Shown here one piece after another: positions 1 through 5,869 of a DNA stretch of 9,889 bases (position 1 is its first letter; each line of letters begins with the position of its first letter). A program made the position numbers and the translations under genes. Where the stretch lies: contig CAAFTZ010000007.1 of NCBI GenBank assembly GCA_900766055.1, positions 1 through 9,889 on the forward strand, written 5' to 3'. This DNA is from an uncultured Parasutterella sp. (GTDB lineage Bacteria > Pseudomonadota > Gammaproteobacteria > Burkholderiales > Burkholderiaceae_F). Below the pieces are notes generated by a model. That model was not told where the DNA came from, made no database searches, and saw nothing but the letters and a program-made list of their open reading frames with translations.

Positions 1-330
1 CTTTTAGTCAAAGAACTCGGCGTTGATTCGGACAAAGTTGTGCTCGCCTATCAGTCCCGCTTTGGCAAGGAGGAGTGGTTAAAACCGTACGCGGATGAAA
101 CGGCTCGCAAACTGGCTCAAGAAGGTGTCGAGCGGCTGGATGTTATCTGTCCCGGATTTCATACCGACTGTTTAGAGACGATTGAAGAGATCGGCTTGGA
201 GCTTAAAGAGACTTGGCTGAAAGCGGGCGGTAAGTCCTTCCATTACATCTCTTGCCTGAACGATTCGGACGCTTCTGTTTCTCTGGTCGAGCAAATCGTC
301 GAAGACGAACTTCATCACTGGCCGGAATAA
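1..330 (+). CDS. hemH: Ferrochelatase, C-terminal part (5' end outside window)
   Basis: Ferrochelatase inserts Fe2+ into protoporphyrin IX, the last step of protoheme synthesis. The open frame runs from base 1 with no start in view; about 109 residues of a roughly 350-residue protein are present. Two family blocks are readable: SRFGKEEWLKPY, matching the conserved SR.G...WL.P segment, and CPGFHTDCLETIEEI, matching the CPGF..DCLETLEEI block that carries the conserved acidic active-site residues near the C-terminus. The end (CLNDS, then a short acidic and aromatic tail) is normal for proteobacterial enzymes, so the 3' end looks intact. A GTG at 40 is an internal Val codon, not the start, because coding sequence of the same family continues upstream of it. 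In many betaproteobacteria hemH lies just before grpE, as here. The 274-base gap and the heat-shock promoter within it suggest that hemH belongs to an upstream transcript. Confidence 0.95.
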   Translation, partial: LLVKELGVDSDKVVLAYQSRFGKEEWLKPYADETARKLAQEGVERLDVICPGFHTDCLETIEEIGLELKETWLKAGGKSFHYISCLNDSDASVSLVEQIVEDELHHWPE

Positions 331-346
331 TTTTGTTACGTTTTTA

Positions 347-389
347 GCTTGAAAAAATGAATTAAGGGAAAACCCTTTGTTTTTCAAGC
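347..389 (+). terminator. Hairpin after hemH, possible weak terminator
   Basis: A perfect 10-bp inverted repeat, gcttgaaaaa (347-356) and tttttcaagc (380-389), encloses a second small hairpin, aaggg-aaaa-ccctt (364-377). The inner hairpin followed by tgttttt (378-384) has the form of a short intrinsic terminator for hemH, with only a 5-bp stem. The outer stem is mostly A/T. It begins 17 bases after the hemH stop. Terminator function is inference; the symmetric form would also allow a bidirectional role. Confidence 0.45.
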
Positions 390-514
390 GCTGGGCGGGT
401 GTTATTCCCGTAGGTCATTTAATTTGCTACAGATTTTCTCTTCCTGATTTGCTTAATTCGGGTGATGTCGGCTCTTGAAAGGGTGAGCTGTTCTCATAAT
501 GTCATCCATCAAAG

Positions 515-543
515 GTTGAAAAAAGGATCGGGCGACCCCATAT
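515..543 (+). promoter_or_regulatory. Sigma-32 (RpoH) heat-shock promoter for grpE-dnaK-dnaJ
   Basis: GTTGAAA (515-521) and CCCCATAT (536-543) are separated by 14 bases. The known sigma-32 consensus is CTTGAAA, a 13-15 base spacer, then CCCCATnT, so only the first base of the -35 box differs. Transcription would start near 550, giving a grpE leader of about 55 bases. No CIRCE inverted repeat (TTAGCACTC-N9-GAGTGCTAA), the HrcA operator, is visible in 331-604. The sequence therefore points to positive control by RpoH alone at this site. The rest of 331-514 shows no gene. Confidence 0.87.
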
Positions 544-554
544 CAACCATTAAA

Positions 555-575
555 GGGTTCGGTTACGTCGGACCC
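555..575 (+). other. Small hairpin in the grpE leader
   Basis: gggttcg (555-561) pairs with cggaccc (569-575) over 7 bp, including one G-U pair, with a 7-base loop. It would lie at the very 5' end of the heat-shock transcript, upstream of the GAGGA ribosome-binding site at 594-598, and does not cover that site. A 5'-end stem of this kind could protect the mRNA. I see no ROSE-like or fourU pairing to the ribosome-binding site, so an RNA thermometer is not supported. Confidence 0.35.
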
Positions 576-604
576 CGATTTCTGAAAAAACTTGAGGACA
601 GTTA

Positions 605-1150
605 ATGCAAGAAAACGAATTAAAGAACGGACAGAACGTCCCACCTCAGGACGAAGCAGCCCAGCAGGCTCCGGCCGAAGCTCCGGAACTTCCGGATTTG
701 GATCTCTCTGCTGAATTAGCCAAAGCACAGGCCAAGGCCGCAGAAAACTACGACCTTTATGTACGTGCCGTCGCCGAAGCAGACAACACCCGTCGCCGCG
801 CTTCTGAAGATGTTGCAAAGGCCCGTAAATTCGGCATTGAAAAATTTGCAGAGTCTATGCTGCCGGTCGTAGACAGTATGGAAAAAGCGCTAGAAGCGTC
901 CGCAAATGAAAAAGGTCCCCTTAAAGAAGGCCTTGAGATTACCTACCGCCAGCTGCTGAGCGCACTGGAGCATAACGGGATGAAGTGCGAGAACCCGATT
1001 GGGCTCAAGTTTGATCCCAACACGATGCAGGCGATATCTATGGTGAAAGATCCTGCAGTCCAGCCGGGCTGCGTCGCAACAGTGTTTCAACGCGGTTGGA
1101 AAATTGCCGATCGAGTTCTTCGTCCGGCGATGGTGGCAGTCGCGCAATAA
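605..1150 (+). CDS. grpE: GrpE, nucleotide exchange factor of DnaK
   Basis: GrpE dimers release ADP from DnaK and so time the cytoplasmic chaperone cycle. The protein has 181 residues, normal for the family. Residues 1-35 or so are acidic, low in complexity and probably disordered. A charged helical stretch follows (about 36-95), expected to form the paired long helices, then a short helical bundle. The C-terminal beta domain ends in FQRGWKIADRVLRPAMVAVA, matching the family signature that ends in R.lRpA.V.V. Two conserved spots differ from common sequences: the usual Gly-Tyr is Gly-Trp, and FDPN..HQAIS reads FDPNTMQAIS, with Met in place of His. Both look compatible with function. The ATG at 605 has GAGGA at 594-598, six bases upstream. 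It is the first gene after the heat-shock promoter, and the gap to dnaK is 81 bases. Confidence 0.96.
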   Translation: MQENELKNGQNVPPQDEAAQQAPAEAPELPDLDLSAELAKAQAKAAENYDLYVRAVAEADNTRRRASEDVAKARKFGIEKFAESMLPVVDSMEKALEASANEKGPLKEGLEITYRQLLSALEHNGMKCENPIGLKFDPNTMQAISMVKDPAVQPGCVATVFQRGWKIADRVLRPAMVAVAQ

Positions 1151-1152
1151 GA

Positions 1153-1180
1153 CTTGTTTTTTCAGGAAACGACTCAATAT
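1153..1180 (+). promoter_or_regulatory. Possible weak second heat-shock promoter before dnaK
   Basis: In the grpE-dnaK gap, CTTGTTT (1153-1159), a 13-base spacer and CTCAATAT (1173-1180) resemble sigma-32 boxes. The -10 matches 6 of 8 positions of CCCCATAT, but the -35 keeps only its first four bases. If active, it would add dnaK transcripts without grpE, which suits the larger need for DnaK. The match is weak and could be chance. Confidence 0.2.
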
Positions 1181-1192
1181 AGAGACTTAACA

Positions 1193-1213
1193 GCAGGCAG
1201 CCCTTCTGCCGGC
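1193..1213 (+). other. Hairpin just upstream of the dnaK ribosome-binding site
   Basis: ggcag (1196-1200) pairs with ctgcc (1206-1210) around a 5-base loop; after one A-G mismatch, two more pairs extend the stem to 1193 and 1213. It ends five bases before the dnaK ribosome-binding site GAGGA (1218-1222), which is nine bases from the ATG at 1232. There is no U-tract, so it is not a terminator. It may mark an mRNA end after processing or affect ribosome access. Confidence 0.3.
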
Positions 1214-1231
1214 AAGTGAGGATATTTAAAA

Positions 1232-3136
1232 ATGGCAAAAATTATTGGTATTGACCTCGGTACAACAAACTCCGCCGTTGCGGTTGTGGAAGGTGACAAG
1301 GTTCGCGTGATCGAAAACAGCGAAGGTGCTCGCACTACACCTTCCGTCGTTGCATATCTTGAAAAAGAAGTGCTTGTCGGCGCTCCTGCAAAACGTCAGG
1401 CTGTTACGAATCCTGCCAACACGCTTTTCGCGATCAAGCGTTTGATCGGCCGTCGCTATGAAGACAAGGAAGTTCAGAAAGACATCAAACTGATGCCTTA
1501 CAAGATCATCAAGGCTCCTAACGGGGACGCCTGGGTTCAGGTTCTCGGCGACAAGGATCTGGCTCCGCAGCAAGTTTCTGCTGAAATTCTTCGTAAGATG
1601 AAGAAGACCGCCGAAGACTATCTCGGCGAAGAAGTTAAAGAAGCTGTTATTACAGTTCCGGCTTACTTCAACGACTCTCAGCGTCAGGCGACTAAGGACG
1701 CCGGTAAGATCGCCGGTTTGGATGTCCGCCGTATCATTAACGAACCGACAGCCGCTGCTTTGGCTTTCGGTCTTGACAAAGGCGGCAAGGGAGACCGAAA
1801 GATCGCTGTCTATGACTTGGGCGGCGGCACATTCGATATCTCCATCATCGACTTAGCCGATGTTGACGGTGAAAAACAGTTTGAAGTTTTGTCCACCAAC
1901 GGGGATACATTCCTTGGCGGCGAAGACTTCGACCAGAGAATCGTTGACTACGTCATCAAAGAATTCAAGAAGGACACAGGCATTGACCTGAGCCAGGACG
2001 TTTTGGCTCTGCAGCGTTTGAAAGACGCCGCTGAAAAGGCCAAGATCGAACTGTCCAGCCGCCAGGAAACAGAAATCAACCTGCCTTACATCACAGCTGA
2101 TGCAACTGGTCCGAAACATCTGAACATCACACTGACACGTTCTAAGCTCGAAAGCCTTTGCGAAGATCTGATCGAAAGAACGATCGAACCTTGCCGCAAG
2201 GCCCTGAAGGACGCCAACGCTACTGTTGAAGATATCTCCGACGTCATCCTCGTCGGCGGTCAGACACGTATGCCGGCTGTCCAGGAAGCTGTTAAGGAAT
2301 TCTTCAAGAAGGATCCGCGTAAGGACGTGAACCCGGATGAAGCAGTTGCTATGGGTGCTGCTATTCAGGGCGCCGTTCTGTCCGGTGACCGCAGTGACGT
2401 TCTTCTTCTCGACGTTACACCGCTTACTCTCGGTATCGAAACCCTGGGCGGCGTGATGACTCCGATGATCAAGCGCAACACCACGATCCCGACAAAACAC
2501 TCTCAGGTGTTCTCTACTGCTGAAGACAATCAGCCCGCCGTAACCATTAAGGTTTACCAGGGTGAACGTGAAATGGCAGCTGATAACAAACTGCTTGGTG
2601 AATTCAACCTTGAAGGCATCGCTCCGGCTCCGAGAGGACTGCCGCAGATCGAAGTGACATTCGATATCGACGCCAACGGTATTCTCCATGTCTCCGCTAA
2701 GGATAAGGCAACAGGCAAGGAAAATCAGATCACGATTAAGGCTAACTCCGGTTTGAGCGACGCCGATGTCGAAAGAATGGTTGCCGATGCTGAAGCCAAC
2801 AAGGAAGAAGACCGCCGCCGTGCCGAACTGGCTCAGGCTCGTAACACAGCCGAATCCAGCATCCATCAGGTTCGCAAGACCCTGAAGGACCTCGGCGAAA
2901 AGGTTGACGGCGCTGACCGCGCTGCCTGCGAAACAGCGATCGATGACCTTGAAGAAGCCGTTAAGGGCGAAGACAAGGATCTGATCACAAAACGTACTGA
3001 CGCTTTGATGGCTGCTGCTCAGAAGATCGGCGAAAAGCTGAATCAGCAGCAGGCACAGCCGGGTGCTCAGCAGGAAGCTCCGAAGTCTCAGAAGAAAGAT
3101 GACGATGTCGTCGATGCCGACTTCAAAGAAGTCTAA
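1232..3136 (+). CDS. dnaK: DnaK, Hsp70 chaperone
   Basis: DnaK binds exposed hydrophobic peptides of client proteins in an ATP-controlled cycle with DnaJ and GrpE. The 634 residues are normal for the family. The nucleotide-binding domain opens with IIGIDLGTTNS (residues 4-14) and contains the phosphate-2 block AVYDLGGGTFD and the adenosine block VILVGGQTRMP. The interdomain linker VLLLDVT sits at about 390-396. The substrate-binding beta domain includes TTIPTKHSQVFSTAEDNQ and FDIDANGILHVSAKDKATGK, followed by a helical lid. The Gln-rich tail ends in DDDVVDADFKEV, the usual proteobacterial acidic end. The text reads like Burkholderiales DnaK almost throughout, which is the best taxonomic clue in the window. 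The start is fixed by the conserved N-terminus and the ribosome-binding site at 1218-1222. No damage is seen. Confidence 0.99.
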   Translation: MAKIIGIDLGTTNSAVAVVEGDKVRVIENSEGARTTPSVVAYLEKEVLVGAPAKRQAVTNPANTLFAIKRLIGRRYEDKEVQKDIKLMPYKIIKAPNGDAWVQVLGDKDLAPQQVSAEILRKMKKTAEDYLGEEVKEAVITVPAYFNDSQRQATKDAGKIAGLDVRRIINEPTAAALAFGLDKGGKGDRKIAVYDLGGGTFDISIIDLADVDGEKQFEVLSTNGDTFLGGEDFDQRIVDYVIKEFKKDTGIDLSQDVLALQRLKDAAEKAKIELSSRQETEINLPYITADATGPKHLNITLTRSKLESLCEDLIERTIEPCRKALKDANATVEDISDVILVGGQTRMPAVQEAVKEFFKKDPRKDVNPDEAVAMGAAIQGAVLSGDRSDVLLLDVTPLTLGIETLGGVMTPMIKRNTTIPTKHSQVFSTAEDNQPAVTIKVYQGEREMAADNKLLGEFNLEGIAPAPRGLPQIEVTFDIDANGILHVSAKDKATGKENQITIKANSGLSDADVERMVADAEANKEEDRRRAELAQARNTAESSIHQVRKTLKDLGEKVDGADRAACETAIDDLEEAVKGEDKDLITKRTDALMAAAQKIGEKLNQQQAQPGAQQEAPKSQKKDDDVVDADFKEV

Positions 3137-3147
3137 TTCTGAAACTT

Positions 3148-3200
3148 GTTAGACTGTAGCTAACGACAATGAGGCCGCTTCCGTAAGGTTGCGGCCTCAT
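3148..3200 (+). promoter_or_regulatory. Intercistronic hairpins between dnaK and dnaJ
   Basis: atgaggccgc (3169-3178) and gcggcctcat (3191-3200) form a perfect 10-bp stem with a 12-base loop. A weaker hairpin, gttag/ctaac (3148-3152 and 3160-3164), precedes it. The bases after the strong stem are ggcgtagat, with no U-tract, so full intrinsic termination is unlikely. A stable stem here could block 3' exonucleases and keep the upstream grpE-dnaK message long-lived, or slow polymerase so that less dnaJ is made. The structure is seen directly; the function is inference. Confidence 0.6.
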
Positions 3201-3224
3201 GGCGTAGATAAAGAGACGAAAATA

Positions 3225-3238
3225 AGGGTTTTTACCCT
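3225..3238 (+). other. Small hairpin in the dnaJ leader
   Basis: agggt (3225-3229) pairs with accct (3234-3238) around a tttt loop. It contains the only Shine-Dalgarno-like purine run in the dnaJ leader (aaggg, 3224-3228), which is too far (about 30 bases) from the ATG to serve directly. The 18 bases before the start (3241-3258) hold no good ribosome-binding site, only aaag at 3254-3257. Confidence 0.3.
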
Positions 3239-3258
3239 ATAACCGAATTCCGTAAAGA

Positions 3259-4419
3259 ATGGCTGACGAAGTAGATTTTGATTATTACGAGGTACTGGGA
3301 GTCTCCCGTACTGCTACTCAGGAAGAGATCAAGAAAGGTTATCGCCGTATGGCGATGAAGTATCACCCTGACCGCAATAAAGGGGACAAGCATGCCGAAG
3401 AAAAATTCAAACAAGTAGGCGAAGCCTATGAAGTGCTGAAGGATGAGCAGAAGCGCGCGGCTTATGACCGTTACGGCCGTTCTGCGTTCAACGGCGGAGC
3501 CGGAGGCCCCGGTGCCGGCGGATTCGGGGGGTTCGGAGGTTTTGATGCTTCTCAGTTCGGCGACATGGGCGATATTTTCTCCGAGATTTTCGGCGGAGGA
3601 CACGCTCGCAGCGCCGGACAGAACAAGCAGATGTTCCGTGGTGAAGATCTGATTTATGACCTCGATATCACGCTTGAGCAAGCCGCAGAAGGCTACAAAA
3701 CAAAGATTAAGGTTCCCTCCTGGAGCAAGTGCACGGCCTGCGACGGAACCGGTGCAGAGAAGGGCACGAAGGCAGAGACCTGCCCGACCTGTCACGGCAG
3801 CGGCTATGTGCGTGCCGGTGCCGGCTTCTTCCAAATTCAGCAAACCTGTCCGCGCTGCCACGGAACCGGGAAGTACATTCCTCATCCCTGCCACAAGTGC
3901 CACGGCACCGGTATGCAGGAAGAGAAGAAAGAACTCGAGATTACGATTCCGGCCGGTGTGGATGACGGCAACCGCATGCGTATTCCCGACCGCGGATCGC
4001 CCGGACAAAACGGCGGCCCTGCAGGCGACCTCTACATTCGCATCCGCATCAAGCCGCATGACATCTTCGAACGTGACGGACAGGATCTGCACATGGAGAT
4101 GCCGATGAGTTTCGTGACGGCGGCTTTGGGCGGAGAGCTTGAAGTTCCGACGCTGACCGGCAGAGCTACGCTGAGAATCCCCGAAGGCACTCAGTCCGGA
4201 AAGACCTTCCGTCTGAGAGGTCACGGTATCCGCAGTGTTCGCAACGCTGAAAAAGGCGACTTATATGTTCATACCACTGTAGAAATTCCGGTGAATATGA
4301 CCAGCGAGCAGAAGGACATATTGAGACAGTTTGATGCTTCGATCAACCACAGCAAGAAGGATCATCACGCTCCGGAGAGAAAGAGCTTCTTTGAGAAACT
4401 GGGCAAGCTTTTCAAATAG
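3259..4419 (+). CDS. dnaJ: DnaJ, Hsp40 co-chaperone
   Basis: DnaJ delivers unfolded clients to DnaK and stimulates its ATPase. The 386 residues make a complete class A protein. The J domain (about 8-72) has DYYEVLGV and the essential His-Pro-Asp at 36-38. A Gly/Phe-rich linker follows (about 78-120). Four CxxCxGxG zinc repeats have cysteines at 158/161, 175/178, 197/200 and 211/214. The C-terminal client-binding and dimerisation region runs to about 355, then a basic tail. The N-terminus is a few residues longer than the common MAKRDYYEVL form. The start at 3259 is the only one that fits, yet its ribosome-binding site is very poor. It lies 122 bases after dnaK, with hairpins in the gap and a strong terminator after it, so it is probably the last gene of the heat-shock operon. 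Confidence 0.98.
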   Translation: MADEVDFDYYEVLGVSRTATQEEIKKGYRRMAMKYHPDRNKGDKHAEEKFKQVGEAYEVLKDEQKRAAYDRYGRSAFNGGAGGPGAGGFGGFGGFDASQFGDMGDIFSEIFGGGHARSAGQNKQMFRGEDLIYDLDITLEQAAEGYKTKIKVPSWSKCTACDGTGAEKGTKAETCPTCHGSGYVRAGAGFFQIQQTCPRCHGTGKYIPHPCHKCHGTGMQEEKKELEITIPAGVDDGNRMRIPDRGSPGQNGGPAGDLYIRIRIKPHDIFERDGQDLHMEMPMSFVTAALGGELEVPTLTGRATLRIPEGTQSGKTFRLRGHGIRSVRNAEKGDLYVHTTVEIPVNMTSEQKDILRQFDASINHSKKDHHAPERKSFFEKLGKLFK

Positions 4420-4441
4420 TACTTCTCTTAACGAAACAGTT

Positions 4442-4481
4442 AATCCCGATTTCGACACATACGTTGAAGTCGGGATTTTTT
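4442..4481 (+). terminator. Intrinsic terminator of the chaperone operon
   Basis: A 15-bp stem (4442-4456 with 4463-4477, two G-U pairs) closes a 6-base loop and runs into six Ts (4476-4481). The stem core is tcccga with tcggga. It begins 23 bases after the dnaJ stop codon. Stem, small loop and U-tract are all as expected for factor-independent termination. The opposite strand begins with aaaaaa, but no convergent gene is seen here. Confidence 0.92.
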
Positions 4482-4617
4482 CTGCCTTCAGAAATTTTTT
4501 GTGAAAAAGATTTGCAGACTAAATTCGATTCAGAGTGCAGAAATCATGGGTGAAGTAAGGCGATAAGTCTCTAAAACCTCAACTGAGTCCGCCTTGTCTC
4601 AAGAAGGAGGGCGCATC

Positions 4618-4641
4618 AAATCACACTCTTAAGAGTGATTT
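4618..4641. promoter_or_regulatory. Palindromic operator-like site ahead of the efflux operon
   Basis: actcttaagagt (4625-4636) is a perfect 12-base palindrome. The wider block also reads as the inverted repeat aaatcac (4618-4624) and gtgattt (4635-4641). It ends on the -35 box of the candidate promoter at 4640-4668, a position typical of repressor operators for RND pumps, which are often controlled by TetR-, MarR- or LysR-type regulators. No T-tract follows, so it is not a terminator. No regulator gene lies directly beside it, so the cognate protein is unknown. Confidence 0.5.
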
Positions 4642-4668
4642 AGGACAAATACTGTGGTGCGATATTCT
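4640..4668 (+). promoter_or_regulatory. Candidate sigma-70 promoter for the efflux operon
   Basis: TTAGGA (4640-4645) and TATTCT (4663-4668) are 17 bases apart. The -10 matches TATAAT at four of six positions and the -35 is poor, as is common for promoters that need or resist a regulator. A start near 4675 would give a leader of about 60 bases. Nothing else in 4482-4733 looks better, but the assignment is tentative. Confidence 0.35.
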
Positions 4669-4673
4669 GCTTA

Positions 4674-4704
4674 TGTGAGGGCCCTTGTTTGAGGTATTCT
4701 CACA
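4674..4704 (+). other. Inverted repeat in the efflux operon leader
   Basis: tgtgag (4674-4679) and ctcaca (4699-4704) are exact complements 19 bases apart. A nested tgag/ctca pair (4690-4693 and 4699-4702) competes for the same right arm. As DNA it could be a second operator half-site pair. As RNA it could form two alternative hairpins shortly before the start codon. Neither is shown by the sequence alone. Confidence 0.3.
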
Positions 4705-4733
4705 CTTGTCGACGAATAATTACATAACACATC

Positions 4734-5849
4734 ATGCTGAAACGAACAACCCTCAGCCTTATATGCGTCCTAGGCCTCATATCCGGTTTAACCGCATGTA
4801 ATGATAAAGAAGCAGCCAAGCAGAATGTCCAAGCCGTGAAAGTCACGACGCTGAAAGCCGAACCCACCACTCAGCCTTATATTGCCGAAGTATTCGGCCA
4901 GACCGAAGGGTCCAAGGCGATCATTGTCTATCCGCAGGTGACCGGTCCTGTTTTGCAGCGCCACTACGCCGAAGGACAAAGAGTTAATCAGGGAGACCTG
5001 CTCTTTACGATCGATCCGGCGCCTTTTGATGCTGAAAATCAAAGTGCCGAGGCTTCAGTTGTGCAGGCTGAAGTAGACCTGAAGCAGGCGGAGCGCGAGG
5101 CTAAGCGCTATGCCGCCTTACGCAAAGCCAATGCTGTCAGCGAAAAGGAGTATTCCGACCGCGTCAGCACGCTTGAATCCTGCAAGGCTAATCTCACAGC
5201 TGCAAAAGCCAAAGCTCTGCAAACGAAAATTCAGCTGGATTACACATCGGTCAAGGCACCGGTGAGCGGCATTGCCGGCAGAGCCCTTATTAACCCCGGA
5301 ACGCTTGTTTCTGCCAACAACTCAGCTCTCACCGACATTACTCAGGATGACCAGCTCAAGGCCCGCTTTTCTTTAAGCGACAACGATCTGCACGGTTTTA
5401 CGATTACCGAAGATTCTCCGGTGAGCATCGTCCACGAAAAATCCGGTGTGGAAGTGCCGGCGCATATTAACTTTGCCGCCACTCAGATTGATCCGCAAAC
5501 CGGAACACGTTCCTTGAGCGCGGAAATCGAACGATCTCCCGAGCTGCTTCCCGGACAATATGTCACCGTTCGGCTAACGCTCGGCACGCAAAAAGGAGTT
5601 TACCTTATTCCTCAGTCAGCCGTCCGCCAGCTGCCTGACGGAACTTACAGCGTCTATCTGTATAAAGACGGAACAGCACGCGCTCAGCCCGTGACCGTGG
5701 GGCGCTGGTCCGGTAAAGATTGGATCATTACTTCCGGCCTGAATCCGGGCGATCTTGTGATTATTGACCAAATTCAGAAACTTAGAGACAAGGCAAAAGT
5801 TGCCTTAAATCAAGCCAAAAACAAAGATTCGAAGTCGTCTGAAAAATAA
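4734..5849 (+). CDS. RND efflux periplasmic adaptor (membrane fusion lipoprotein, AcrA type)
   Basis: Adaptors of this family link an inner-membrane RND pump to an outer-membrane channel across the periplasm. The 371 residues are typical. Residues 1-21 are a lipoprotein signal peptide, and the lipobox LTAC places the lipidated Cys at 22. Next come the first half of the lipoyl domain (VYPQVTGPVLQRHYAEGQRV, about 67-86), an Ala/Lys/Glu-rich helical hairpin (about 100-165) and the second lipoyl half, SVKAPVSGIAGRALINPGTLV. A beta-barrel (with QIDPQTGTRSLSAEI) and a membrane-proximal domain follow. An in-frame TAA at 4725 rules out an earlier start, and the signal peptide fits ATG 4734. Curiously, the 20 bases before it (4714-4733) contain no Shine-Dalgarno sequence. 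The pump gene follows after 20 bases, so the two form an operon. The substrate cannot be read from the sequence. Confidence 0.94.
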   Translation: MLKRTTLSLICVLGLISGLTACNDKEAAKQNVQAVKVTTLKAEPTTQPYIAEVFGQTEGSKAIIVYPQVTGPVLQRHYAEGQRVNQGDLLFTIDPAPFDAENQSAEASVVQAEVDLKQAEREAKRYAALRKANAVSEKEYSDRVSTLESCKANLTAAKAKALQTKIQLDYTSVKAPVSGIAGRALINPGTLVSANNSALTDITQDDQLKARFSLSDNDLHGFTITEDSPVSIVHEKSGVEVPAHINFAATQIDPQTGTRSLSAEIERSPELLPGQYVTVRLTLGTQKGVYLIPQSAVRQLPDGTYSVYLYKDGTARAQPVTVGRWSGKDWIITSGLNPGDLVIIDQIQKLRDKAKVALNQAKNKDSKSSEK

Positions 5850-5869
5850 CTTGCGATAGGTGAACCGAA

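Noticed and set aside
40..330. A separate 96-residue protein starting at GTG 40
   Set aside because: The ferrochelatase frame continues upstream to base 1 without a stop, so this is the end of a larger gene.
474..502. CTTGAAA followed by a cataat-like box as a second grpE promoter
   Set aside because: The -35 is perfect for sigma-32, but no CCCCAT box follows at 13-15 bases, and the spacing to any sigma-70 -10 box is poor. The promoter at 515-543 is far better.
1853..2866. Long open frame of 337 codons on the minus strand opposite dnaK
   Set aside because: Long antisense frames opposite dnaK are well known by-products of its codon bias. The translation has no recognisable domain and no ribosome-binding site, and dnaK itself is certain.
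3232..4224. Open frame of 330 codons on the minus strand opposite dnaJ
   Set aside because: A mirror of Gly- and zinc-repeat-rich dnaJ codons. The product is low in complexity with no family resemblance.
4604..4610. Perfect Shine-Dalgarno AAGGAGG in the region before the efflux operon
   Set aside because: No start codon lies 5-12 bases downstream. The nearest GTG (4635) reads only GTG ATT TAG, so there is no leader peptide.
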